Below, one piece after another: positions 1 through 6,001 of a stretch of DNA of 6,075 nucleotides (positions within the stretch are counted from its first letter, which is position 1; the number at the start of each line of letters is the position of its first letter). The notes under the pieces are model-generated. The model was not told where the DNA came from, did not search any database, and worked only from the letters and a program-made list of their open reading frames with translations. The stretch comes from a bacterium (GTDB lineage: Bacteria > JAUVQV01 > DATDCY01). The stretch covers positions 1-6,075 of the forward strand of contig DATDCY010000277.1 of the NCBI GenBank assembly GCA_036524115.1, given 5' to 3'. The position numbers and the translations under genes were made by a program.

Positions 1-2
1 AG

Positions 3-932
3 CGCGACCGCGTCGAGGCGCTGCTCGCCGCCGCCCAGGAGCGCCACCGCGCGCTCTCCGGCACCGCCCGCGAGACGGAGGAGCGCCTGCGGCAGCTGCG
101 CCAGCGTCGCGAGGAGCTCCTTGCCGAGCAGGGGGCGCTGCAGGTCCGGCGCGCCGAGGAGGAGGTGCGCCGCGAGCACCTCGGCGCCCGCATCCTCGAG
201 CTGCGCGGGCTGCCGCCCGAGCAGCTCCTCGCCGCGGAGGCGCTCGCCGGGCTGCTCGCCTCCCCCGTCGCCACGCTGGAGGAGAGCCACCGGGAGCTCG
301 GGCGCCAGATCGAGGCGCTCGGGCCGGTCAACCTCGCGGCGATCGGCGACCAGCAGGAGCTCCAGGACCGGCTGACCGCGCAGCGGGCGCAGCAGCAGGA
401 CCTCGAGAAGGCCTCGCAGGACCTGCGCCAGGCGATCTCCAGGATCAACGCGACGTCCCGGGAGAAGTTCCTCGAGACGTTCGAGCAGGTCAACGAGAAG
501 TTCCAGGAAACCTTCCCGCAGCTGCTCGAGAACGGGCACGCGCTGCTGCGCCTCGTCGAGGGGGAGGACCCGCTGGAGGCCGGCGTCGAGATCCTCGCGC
601 AGCCGGCCGGCAAGAAGCTCAAGCACATCTCGCTGCTCTCCGGCGGCGAGCAGGCGCTGACGGCCATCGCCCTGCTGCTGGCGATCTTCATGGTCAAGCC
701 CTCGCCCTTCTGCCTGCTCGACGAGGTCGACGCGCCCCTGGACGAGTCGAACATCATGCGCTTCCTGCGCGTGCTGCGCCGCTCGGCGAGCAGCTCGCAG
801 CTGGTCATGATCACCCACAACAAGCGCACGATGGAGAACGCCAACCACCTCGTCGGCGTCACCATGGCCGACCCCGGCGTCTCGCGCCTGATCTCCATCC
901 AGCTGCGCGAGCAGCAGGCGCAGGCCTCCTAG
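3..932 (+). CDS. smc: Chromosome segregation protein SMC, C-terminal part (5' end outside window)
   Basis: This is the last 309 residues of SMC, the ATPase that forms the arms and heads of the bacterial condensin ring and compacts and segregates the chromosome. The frame is open from base 3 with no plausible start, so the gene begins upstream; the family is normally about 1,150-1,200 residues. Residues 1 to about 65 are charged, Glu/Arg/Gln-rich coiled coil. The conserved GPVN motif lies at residue 107 of this fragment, followed by more helix and then the C-terminal head. The head contains the ABC signature LLSGGEQ (Ser 213), Walker B LLDEVDA (Asp 240, catalytic Glu 241), the D-loop APLDESN and the H-loop in ITHNK (His 272). 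The protein ends normally (VSRLISIQL, then a short tail) at TAG 930-932. The usual PPGKK before the signature is PAGKK here, a minor change. The Walker A half lies in the missing N-terminus. ftsY follows after 11 bases, so the two are probably co-transcribed. Identity is very secure. Confidence 0.97.
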   Translation, partial: RDRVEALLAAAQERHRALSGTARETEERLRQLRQRREELLAEQGALQVRRAEEEVRREHLGARILELRGLPPEQLLAAEALAGLLASPVATLEESHRELGRQIEALGPVNLAAIGDQQELQDRLTAQRAQQQDLEKASQDLRQAISRINATSREKFLETFEQVNEKFQETFPQLLENGHALLRLVEGEDPLEAGVEILAQPAGKKLKHISLLSGGEQALTAIALLLAIFMVKPSPFCLLDEVDAPLDESNIMRFLRVLRRSASSSQLVMITHNKRTMENANHLVGVTMADPGVSRLISIQLREQQAQAS

Positions 933-943
933 GGCGCGCTCGC

Positions 944-1888
944 GTGCTCGGGGGGACGCAGAAGACCGGGCTGTTCGCGCGGCTGCGCGCGGGCCTCGCC
1001 CGGACGCACGACGGCTTCATCAACAAGGTCGAGCGGCTGGTCCTGCGGCGCAACCGCGTCGACGCCGAGCTGCTCGACGAGCTCGAGGAGCTCTACCTGC
1101 AGGGCGACGTCGGGCCCCGCACCACCGAGGAGCTCATGGAGCGGCTGCGCCGCGCCGTCGCCCGCGGCGAGCTGCGCGCGCCGGAGGAGGTCCTCGCCTT
1201 CCTCAAGGCGCAGGCGCGGGAGATCCTGGCCGCCTGCGCGGGGCGCATCGAGCTGCCCGAGCGCGGGCTCGGCGTGATCCTGGTCGTCGGCACCAACGGC
1301 TCGGGCAAGACCACCACCGTCGCCAAGCTCGGCCGTCGCCTCCAGCGCGAGGGCCGCCGCGTGCTGCTGGCCGCGGCCGACACCTTCCGCGCCGCGGCCG
1401 CCGACCAGCTCGAGGTCTGGGGCGAGCGCACCGGGCTCGAGGTCGTCTCCCAGAAGCCCGGCTCCGACCCGGCCGCCGTCGTCTACGACACGATCAACGC
1501 CGCTCTCGCGCGCGGCTACGACACGGTCATCGCGGACACCGCGGGGCGCATGCACACGAAGGTCAACCTCATGGAGGAGATGAAGAAGATCCGGCGCACC
1601 GCCGCCAAGCTCGTCCCCGGCGCCCCGCACGAGACGCTGCTGGTCCTGGACGCCACCACGGGCCAGAACGCCTACTCCCAGCTGCGGCTGTTCCACGAGG
1701 CGGTCGGGCTCACCGGGCTCGTCCTGACCAAGCTCGACGGCACGGCACGCGGCGGGGTCGTCCTCGGGCTGGCGCGCGAGTTCCCCGTGCCGGTGAAGCT
1801 CGTCGGCGTCGGCGAGAAGGTGGAGGACCTGCAGGACTTCGACCCCGAGGCGTTCGTCGAGGCGCTCTACGCCCCGGCCCCGGCCTAG
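944..1888 (+). CDS. ftsY: Signal recognition particle receptor FtsY
   Basis: FtsY is the membrane-associated SRP receptor GTPase. It docks Ffh-ribosome-nascent chain complexes and hands membrane proteins to the SecYEG translocon. The 314-residue protein shows the SRP-GTPase NG architecture: a helical N domain (about 10-100), then G1 [10 protein letters not shown] (116-125), DTFRAAA (146-152), G3 DTAGR (198-202), DATTGQNA (236-243), G4 [10 protein letters not shown] (262-271) and the closing [12 protein letters not shown] (288-299). The long acidic A domain of the E. coli protein is absent. Instead the N-terminus has the short amphipathic segment [17 protein letters not shown] (9-25), which in short FtsY proteins serves membrane contact. 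The start is GTG at 944; no clear Shine-Dalgarno sequence lies in the 11-base gap after smc, which suggests coupling to smc translation. The stop TAG overlaps the stop of the converging response regulator gene. DTFRAAA and the tail separate it from Ffh, which would carry an M domain. Confidence 0.97.
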   Translation: MLGGTQKTGLFARLRAGLARTHDGFINKVERLVLRRNRVDAELLDELEELYLQGDVGPRTTEELMERLRRAVARGELRAPEEVLAFLKAQAREILAACAGRIELPERGLGVILVVGTNGSGKTTTVAKLGRRLQREGRRVLLAAADTFRAAAADQLEVWGERTGLEVVSQKPGSDPAAVVYDTINAALARGYDTVIADTAGRMHTKVNLMEEMKKIRRTAAKLVPGAPHETLLVLDATTGQNAYSQLRLFHEAVGLTGLVLTKLDGTARGGVVLGLAREFPVPVKLVGVGEKVEDLQDFDPEAFVEALYAPAPA

Positions 1889-1893
1889 AGCGC
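1862..1893. repeat. Perfect inverted repeat spanning two convergent stop codons; possible bidirectional terminator
   Basis: GCGCTCTA (1862-1869) and TAGAGCGC (1886-1893) form a perfect 8-bp stem around a 16-base GC-only loop. The right arm contains the TAG stop of ftsY, and the - strand TAG stop of the response regulator falls on the same CTAG (1885-1888). A hairpin would form in either transcript at the end of its gene. No T-run follows on either strand, so it does not fit a classical intrinsic terminator. It may slow polymerase or protect the 3' ends, or may be a chance product of GC-rich coding sequence. Confidence 0.4.
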
Positions 1894-2247
1894 GAGCAGC
1901 TTCCTCACGAGATCGACGAGGACGGCGCCCCGGTCCCCCTTGAGGAAGACCCCCTGGAGCGGCGCGATCCGCCGCAGCGGCTCGATGAGCCGCTCGTCGA
2001 CCGAGCAGGCGACGACCGGCGTCTGCGCGCCGCGCTCGAGGCGCAATGCGCGGAAGAACCGCTCCCCGTTCATCTCGGGGAGCACCATGTCGAGCAGGAT
2101 CAGGTCGATCGGCCCGGCCCCATCCACCAGGGCCAGGCCCTCCGCGCCGGTGGCCGCCCGCAGCAGCCGCAGCCCGAGGCCGTCGAGCAGGATCCGGTAA
2201 TACTCGGCGATGTCGCTGTCGTCCTCGACGATCAGCAGCGTCCGCAC
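1885..2247 (-). CDS. Single-domain response regulator (CheY-like receiver protein)
   Basis: This 120-residue protein is a stand-alone receiver domain, a phosphoryl acceptor for a histidine kinase with no attached output domain. Visible landmarks are the acidic pocket E8-D9-D10 after strand 1 (LLIVEDD), the phospho-acceptor Asp 53 in LILLDMVLPEMNG, the Ser 82 switch position in VVACS, Phe 101 at the aromatic switch position and Lys 103. The usual Lys-Pro pair is Lys-Gly here. All residues needed for phosphorylation are present, so it should be functional. It must act by binding a partner or passing phosphate on. The start is GTG at 2247, 13 bases after the stop of the upstream isomerase gene; the AGGGG overlapping that stop may be a weak ribosome site. 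No kinase gene is in the window, so the partner is unknown. Its stop shares CTAG with the ftsY stop. The domain call is firm; the biological role cannot be told from sequence. Confidence 0.93.
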   Translation of the reverse strand: MRTLLIVEDDSDIAEYYRILLDGLGLRLLRAATGAEGLALVDGAGPIDLILLDMVLPEMNGERFFRALRLERGAQTPVVACSVDERLIEPLRRIAPLQGVFLKGDRGAVLVDLVRKLLAL

Positions 2248-2260
2248 GCCCCGGCCGCCC

Positions 2261-3283
2261 CTACGAGAGCTTCTCGATCTTCGCCGCGGCGCGCAGTTCC
2301 TTGACCAGGGCCTCGACCGCGCCCTCCGTCTTCTGGGCCTTCAGGTACTCGGTGATCTGGGCCGTCGCGTCCTTCTCGGCGATCGTCCCGGCCGCCTTGC
2401 GCTCCTCGACGCGGATGATGTCGTAGCCGAACTCCGTCTCGACCACGCCGGAGACCTCCCCGGGCTTCAGCGCGAACGCCACGTCGTCGAACGCCGGCAC
2501 CATCTGCCCCCGCTCGAAGAAGCCCAGGTCGCCGCCCTCGGGAGCCGACGGACAGTCGGAGTTCGCCTTCGCCAGGTCCTCGAAGCTCGCGCCTCCCTTG
2601 ATCTGGGCGAGCAGCCCCTCGGCCTTCGCGCGCTTGGCCGCCTTGGCGACCGCATCGTCGTTCTCGCCGAACTGCACGAGGATGTGGCGCGCCCGCACCT
2701 GCTCGGGGATCGCGAAGCTCTCGGCGTTGCCCGCGTAGAAGGCGTGCACCTCCGCGTCGCTGACAGTCACGCCCGCGGCGACACCCTCCTCGACCAGCCG
2801 CTGGATGCTCAGGTTGCGGGAGACGAGCGCGCGCAGGCTCTCCGTGTCAAGCCCGCCCTTGGCCAGGGCGGCGGCGAAGGCCTCCGCGGTCTCGAACTGC
2901 GCGCGCGCCTGCTCGATCTCCGCGTCCACGGCCGCCGGGGTCGCCAGCAGATTGCGCTTGCGCGCCTCCTGGTGCAACAGTTCCTCGTCGATCAGGCGGT
3001 CGAGCACCTGCGCCCGCACCTCGTCGGTCGCGGCAGCCGGCGCCTCCTCCCCCTCCGTGCCCCCGCCCTGAACGACGAAGGCCAGGTTCCGCTCGAAATC
3101 GCCGCGCGTGATGACCGCGCCGTTCACCCGCGCCATCGGCGTCGCCGCCGCGACGGGAGTCCCCGCCGCCGCCGGCGCCGCTCCCTGTGCCGCCGCGGCC
3201 TGTTCCGCCGCCGCACCCGCCGGTGACCAGGCCATCATCGCCGTCGCCGCGACGGCGGCGCCCCAACGCATCCACTCTCTCAC
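2261..3283 (-). CDS. Exported peptidyl-prolyl cis-trans isomerase, SurA/PpiC (parvulin) type
   Basis: This is a predicted periplasmic foldase of 340 residues that isomerises Xaa-Pro bonds and/or chaperones exported and outer-membrane proteins. The N-terminus is a Sec signal peptide: basic MREWMR, a hydrophobic Ala/Met core, and a likely cut after AGAAA near residue 26. There is no lipobox Cys, so it should be soluble. An Ala/Pro/Gly-rich linker (about 27-49) leads to a SurA_N-like helical chaperone domain (about 50-190, starting MARVNGAVITRGDFE). The parvulin domain (about 195-296) follows, with ARHILV (His 200), SDCPSA (Cys 244), GGDLGFFERGQMVPAF (250-265) and EFGYDIIRV (284-292). The usual catalytic second His of GYHII is Asp 288, so isomerase activity may be weakened. 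GTG at 3283 is chosen as the start because AAGGAG lies 8 bases upstream and the signal peptide begins exactly there; a longer reading from ATG 3355 adds 24 unlikely residues. It forms an operon with the receiver gene downstream. Confidence 0.93.
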   Translation of the reverse strand: MREWMRWGAAVAATAMMAWSPAGAAAEQAAAAQGAAPAAAGTPVAAATPMARVNGAVITRGDFERNLAFVVQGGGTEGEEAPAAATDEVRAQVLDRLIDEELLHQEARKRNLLATPAAVDAEIEQARAQFETAEAFAAALAKGGLDTESLRALVSRNLSIQRLVEEGVAAGVTVSDAEVHAFYAGNAESFAIPEQVRARHILVQFGENDDAVAKAAKRAKAEGLLAQIKGGASFEDLAKANSDCPSAPEGGDLGFFERGQMVPAFDDVAFALKPGEVSGVVETEFGYDIIRVEERKAAGTIAEKDATAQITEYLKAQKTEGAVEALVKELRAAAKIEKLS

Positions 3284-3291
3284 GGTGTTCT

Positions 3292-3297
3292 CTCCTT
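3292..3297 (-). promoter_or_regulatory. Shine-Dalgarno sequence of the isomerase gene
   Basis: Read on the - strand, AAGGAG lies 8 bases before GTG 3283. It is the best ribosome binding site in the window and fixes the start of the isomerase gene at the signal peptide, rather than at the upstream in-frame ATG at 3355. Confidence 0.8.
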
Positions 3298-3312
3298 CCG
3301 GGTTCCTGGCGC

Positions 3313-3329
3313 TGCCGCGATCCGCGGCA
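3313..3329. repeat. Short inverted repeat in the leader of the isomerase gene
   Basis: TGCCGCG and CGCGGCA form a perfect 7-bp stem with a 3-base loop, in the 81-base gap between the VOC gene and the isomerase gene. It lies between the candidate promoter and the Shine-Dalgarno site, so it would fold in the 5' untranslated region of the isomerase mRNA. No T-run follows, so it is not a clear terminator for the VOC transcript. It could be an operator, an mRNA-stabilising hairpin or a chance GC-rich palindrome. Confidence 0.35.
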
Positions 3330-3338
3330 CTTCGGGTG

Positions 3339-3368
3339 ATGCTACCATCCGCCACCGCACCCTGTCAT
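3339..3368 (-). promoter_or_regulatory. Candidate sigma-70 promoter for the isomerase/response regulator operon
   Basis: On the - strand, ATGACA (5 of 6 to the -35 consensus; bases 3368-3363) is followed after 18 bases by TAGCAT (4 of 6 to the -10 consensus; bases 3344-3339). Transcription would start near 3332 and give a leader of about 50 bases with a hairpin and a good Shine-Dalgarno site. The -35 overlaps the TGA stop of the VOC gene. The match is by eye only, and both elements are imperfect. Confidence 0.35.
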
Positions 3369-3979
3369 CCCTGCTTTCTGCCGTGGAAGTACTCGCTGCC
3401 CGCCCCGGGGTAGACCACCCGGTCGCCGGGGGCCGCGGGCTCCGGCCAGACCCCGGGCTGCGGCGCCGCGCCTTCCAGCGCCACCGCCCCGGGCTGCCGG
3501 TCGGCGAAGAGCGGCGCCTCCCGGAAGTCGCGGCCCGGCACGGGCACGGCGAACTCCACCGGCACCCCGTTCGGGTCGAAGGAGAAGATCGAGTGCGCGA
3601 AGCCCAGGTCCATCGGCTCCGACACCCAGAACCCCGCGGCCGCGAGCCGGTCCCGCAGCTCGAACAGCCCCTCCTCCGCGCTCAACTCGAGGGCCACGTG
3701 GTCGAAGTCGATCGGCCCGCGCACCGGCGCCCCGTGGTCCTTCTCCGGGACGGGCCCGGCGCCCGTCCACTCGAAGAAGGCGATCAGCGTGCGCCCCCCC
3801 GCCCCGAAGAAGTACTGCCGGTAGCCCGGCGCGCCGAGCCGCGCGCGCATCTCGAGGCCGACGAGGTCGCGCCAGAAACGGATCGTCCGCTCCAGCGACC
3901 CCGTCACGAGCGCCAGGTGGTGGATCCCGACGACGCGCGCCACGCCTTCATTTGTAGCGCCACGGCGGGCGCCGGTCAA
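3365..3979 (-). CDS. VOC superfamily (glyoxalase/bleomycin resistance/dioxygenase-like) protein
   Basis: This is a predicted cytosolic protein with a single vicinal-oxygen-chelate domain, the fold of glyoxalase I, methylmalonyl-CoA epimerase, fosfomycin enzymes and extradiol dioxygenases. The first βαβββ module begins VVGIHHLALVTGSLERTIRFW (residues 16-36). The second begins FDHVALEL (92-99) and ends in FSFDPNGVPVEF (132-143). His 20/His 21, Glu 70 (FFEW), His 94 and Glu 142 fall where glyoxalase-I-type proteins place their His/Glu/His/Glu metal ligands, so a divalent-metal enzyme is likely; the substrate cannot be told. About 55 extra residues, rich in Pro, Gly and Ala, follow the domain. 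The start is uncertain. TTG 3979 gives 204 residues and has GGGGAG 8 bases upstream (3993-3988). GTG 3943 gives 192 residues, starts right at the domain, and would suit a leaderless mRNA from the promoter-like sequence at 3979-3951. It is divergent from the permease gene and lies 81 bases before the isomerase gene. Confidence 0.87.
   Translation of the reverse strand: MTGARRGATNEGVARVVGIHHLALVTGSLERTIRFWRDLVGLEMRARLGAPGYRQYFFGAGGRTLIAFFEWTGAGPVPEKDHGAPVRGPIDFDHVALELSAEEGLFELRDRLAAAGFWVSEPMDLGFAHSIFSFDPNGVPVEFAVPVPGRDFREAPLFADRQPGAVALEGAAPQPGVWPEPAAPGDRVVYPGAGSEYFHGRKQG
3951..3979 (-). promoter_or_regulatory. Promoter-like sequence overlapping the possible VOC start
   Basis: On the - strand, TTGACC (3979-3974; 5 of 6 to the -35 consensus) is separated by exactly 17 bases from TACAAA (3956-3951; 4 of 6 to the -10 consensus). 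Initiation about 7 bases further on would fall at or beside GTG 3943, giving a leaderless or nearly leaderless VOC transcript. If the gene instead starts at TTG 3979, these bases are coding and the match is fortuitous. Confidence 0.35.
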
Positions 3980-3992
3980 GAAGCGCGCTCCC

Positions 3993-4008
3993 CTATGGTA
4001 GTATTATC
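3993..4008. promoter_or_regulatory. AT-rich island between divergent VOC and permease genes; possible -10 elements
   Basis: This run of about 16 bases is the most AT-rich stretch in an otherwise GC-dominated window and sits just before ATG 4011. On the - strand it contains GATAAT (4008-4003; 5 of 6 to the -10 consensus), which would start a VOC transcript near 3996, upstream of GGGGAG and TTG 3979. On the + strand it contains TAGTAT (3999-4004) and TATTAT (4002-4007), the former placed to start transcription at about the ATG of the permease gene. No good -35 element accompanies either reading, and no Shine-Dalgarno site precedes ATG 4011. Confidence 0.35.
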
Positions 4009-4010
4009 GG

Positions 4011-4799
4011 ATGCGCGGCCGCTCCCTGCTCGCCGAGGTCCTCTCCCGCCGTGAGCTTGTCGGCAACCTCGTGGCGCGCAACCTCAAGCAGCGCTACAAG
4101 GGCTCGGCGCTCGGCTTTCTCTGGTCGCTGCTGCACCCGCTGTTCCTCGTCCTGATCTACCTGGTCTTCATCCGCCTCATGCGCTTCCCCGTGCGGCTCC
4201 CGAGCCTGCTGGTCGGGGTGATGGCCTGGCAGTTCCTCGCCCTCTGCACGGGGGACGCCGCGGGCGTGATCCTCGGCCACGCGTCGCTCGTGAAGAAGAC
4301 CTGGTTCCCGCGCCTGATCCTCCCGCTCTCGGCGGTCCTGGCGAACCTCGCGCACTTCCTGCTCTCGCTCCTGGTGCTCGCGGCCGTGCTGCCCGCGCTC
4401 GGCGCGCCGCCCCGGGCCGGCTGGCTGCTGCTGCCCGCCGTGATCGCGCTGCAGTTCCTGTTCTGCCTCGGCCTCTCGCTCGGGCTCTCGGCGCTGAATG
4501 TCTTCTTCCGCGACGTCGAGCACCTCGTCCCCATCGGCCTGATGTCGTGGTTCTTCGTGACGCCGGTGATCTACGGCGCCGAGCAGGTCGTCCGCAACCC
4601 GGGCCTGCCGCCGTGGGCGGCGACGACCTTCCTCGCCAACCCGATGGCCTCGCTGCTGGCGGGGTACCGCCACCTGCTGCTCGGCGAGCCGCTGCCGCCG
4701 CTGGGCCTCTGGCCCGCGCTCGCCGGCGCGCTCGCGGTGCTCGCCGTCGGCGGCCTGGTCTTCGCGCGCCTCGAGCCGCGCTTCGCCGACGAGCTGTGA
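4011..4799 (+). CDS. wzm: ABC-2 type polysaccharide export permease (Wzm/RfbA-like)
   Basis: This is the inner-membrane channel subunit of an ABC exporter for surface glycans (O-antigen, capsule, teichoic-acid-type or related polymers). The 262-residue protein has the usual family length. A short cytoplasmic N-terminus carries the conserved RELVGNLVARNLKQRYKGS segment (14-32), followed by about six hydrophobic spans: roughly 34-55, 66-88, 104-127, 139-161, 173-190 and 232-252. Family marks include LGFLWSLLHPL (34-44), SLVKKTWFPRLILPLS (92-107), LNVFFRDVEHL (162-172), TPVIYG (184-189) and the NP of FLANP (207-211). ATG 4011 is the only sensible start; it leaves just 13 residues before the conserved block and has no visible Shine-Dalgarno site, so a leaderless or weakly translated message is possible. 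The 4-base overlap with the ATPase gene shows they are made together as one transporter. The symbol reflects the family; the exported glycan is unknown. Confidence 0.93.
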   Translation: MRGRSLLAEVLSRRELVGNLVARNLKQRYKGSALGFLWSLLHPLFLVLIYLVFIRLMRFPVRLPSLLVGVMAWQFLALCTGDAAGVILGHASLVKKTWFPRLILPLSAVLANLAHFLLSLLVLAAVLPALGAPPRAGWLLLPAVIALQFLFCLGLSLGLSALNVFFRDVEHLVPIGLMSWFFVTPVIYGAEQVVRNPGLPPWAATTFLANPMASLLAGYRHLLLGEPLPPLGLWPALAGALAVLAVGGLVFARLEPRFADEL

Positions 4800-6001
4800 G
4801 CGTGGCCGTGGCCGACGTGGCGATCGGGGTCGAGGGCCTCGGGAAGCGCTACCGCCTGCGCCAGCGCGGGGGCGCCACCACCCTCAAGAGCGCCGCGCTG
4901 CGCCTGTTCCGCCGCGGCCCCGTCCCGGGCGAGGAGTTCTGGGCCCTCCGGCGCGTCTCCTTCGCGGTGGCGCGGGGCGAGACGCTCGGGGTCATCGGCC
5001 GCAACGGCGCGGGCAAGAGCACGCTGCTCGGCATGATCGCCGGCACGATCACGCCCACCGAGGGGGCGGTGCGGACGGCCGGGCGCATCAGCTCGCTGCT
5101 CGAGCTGGGCGCGGGGTTCCACCCCGACCTCACGGGGCGCGAGAACGTCTTCCTCAACGGCTCGATCCTCGGCATGCGCCGGCGGGAGATCGCGGAGCGG
5201 CTGGACGCGATCGTCTCGTTCGCCGAGATGGAGCGCTTCATCGACCAGCCGGTGAAGCACTACTCCTCCGGCATGTTCGTGCGCCTGGCGTTCTCGGTGG
5301 CGATGGAGGTCGACCCGGACATCCTCATCGTCGACGAGGTGCTCTCCGTCGGCGACGAACGCTTCCGCGACAAGTGCCGCGACCGCATCAACGACCTGCG
5401 CCGCCGCGGCCGCACGTTCCTCATCGTCTCGCACGACATGGACACCATCCAGTCGGTGTGCGACCGCGTCCTGGTGCTCGACCGCGGCGAAGCCGTCCTC
5501 GAGGCGGGCCCCGCGCGCGCCGTCAACGAGTACCACGCGATCAACGCGGCGGGCGACGGCGAGGGCCCCGCACGGCTCGAGTCGGGGACGCGCGAGGCGG
5601 AGATCCTCGGGGTCGAGCTGCGGGCGCCCGACGGCGGCGAGGTGACGGCGCTCGGGCCGGGGCAGGGGTTCACGGCGCTCGTGCGCTGGCGCGCCGCCCG
5701 GCGCATCGAGGGTCCGGTCTTCGGCTTCGCGCTCAGCGACGCCCAGGGCAGGGTCCTCTACGGCACCAACACCGCCATCGACGGGTGCGCCATTCCCGCG
5801 ATCGAGGGCAGCGGCGCGGCGGCCCTCGAGTTCGCCCCCCTGCCCTTCCTGCGCGGCCGCTACTACCTGACGTTCGCGATTCACTCGCGCGAGCACCGCG
5901 TCTTCCACCGGCTCGACAACTGCCTGGCGCTGAGCGTCCTGCCCGACAGCGACCACGCGGGCACGGTGCGGCTCGCCGCCCGCTGGCGCATCCCCGCCTG
6001 A
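4796..6001 (+). CDS. wzt: Polysaccharide ABC exporter ATP-binding protein with Wzt-type C-terminal domain
   Basis: This is the ATPase partner of the preceding permease, powering glycan export across the inner membrane. The protein has 401 residues from GTG 4796, which overlaps the permease stop as GTGA; GTG 4802 and 4808 are near-equivalent alternatives. An apparent ORF extending back to ATG 4547 is only the permease read in another frame. The nucleotide-binding domain (about 10-245) has Walker A GRNGAGKST (68-76), a Q-loop region LLELGAGFHPDLTGREN (101-117) typical of the Wzt/TagH/KpsT class, signature YSSGM (156-160), Walker B ILIVDE (176-181), the D-loop-like VLSVGDERF (182-190) and the H-loop His 213. 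After a linker, about 262-401 forms a β-rich region with VFGFALSDAQGRVLYGTNT and GRYYLTFAIHS, matching the Wzt_C glycan-recognition fold. In E. coli O8/O9a Wzt this domain binds the capped non-reducing end of the O-antigen, so this exporter may also recognise a finished chain. Confidence 0.94.
   Translation: MSVAVADVAIGVEGLGKRYRLRQRGGATTLKSAALRLFRRGPVPGEEFWALRRVSFAVARGETLGVIGRNGAGKSTLLGMIAGTITPTEGAVRTAGRISSLLELGAGFHPDLTGRENVFLNGSILGMRRREIAERLDAIVSFAEMERFIDQPVKHYSSGMFVRLAFSVAMEVDPDILIVDEVLSVGDERFRDKCRDRINDLRRRGRTFLIVSHDMDTIQSVCDRVLVLDRGEAVLEAGPARAVNEYHAINAAGDGEGPARLESGTREAEILGVELRAPDGGEVTALGPGQGFTALVRWRAARRIEGPVFGFALSDAQGRVLYGTNTAIDGCAIPAIEGSGAAALEFAPLPFLRGRYYLTFAIHSREHRVFHRLDNCLALSVLPDSDHAGTVRLAARWRIPA

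Noticed and set aside
165-932. A separate 255-residue gene starting at GTG 165
   Set aside because: The frame is open to the window edge and its upstream translation is typical SMC coiled coil, so this GTG is internal to smc.
929-1696. Open frame on the - strand (255 codons) opposite ftsY
   Set aside because: The ftsY GTPase motifs account for the coding signal; the opposite product is low-complexity Gly/Leu/Asp/Arg sequence.
2210-3226. Long open frame on the + strand (338 codons) opposite the isomerase gene
   Set aside because: It has Leu/Arg/Asp-rich composition with no domain, and is fully explained as the complement of the isomerase, whose signal peptide and parvulin motifs are clear.
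3284-3355. Longer isomerase starting at ATG 3355
   Set aside because: The extra 24 residues are polar and precede the signal peptide, while AAGGAG is ideally placed for GTG 3283.
3383-4054. Open frame on the + strand (223 codons) across the VOC gene and into the permease start
   Set aside because: It is antisense to the VOC domain, with Arg/Pro/His/Glu-rich sequence and no recognisable fold.
4547-4795. N-terminal extension of the Wzt ATPase back to ATG 4547
   Set aside because: These 83 codons are the permease gene read in another frame (Arg/Ala/Pro-rich). GTG 4796, overlapping the permease stop, gives a normal ATPase N-terminus.
4571-5956. Long open frame on the - strand (461 codons) opposite the ABC exporter genes
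   Set aside because: It lies wholly opposite two unmistakable genes, is rich in Arg/Ala/Asp/Glu/Val without motifs, and is the typical antisense frame of GC-rich coding DNA.
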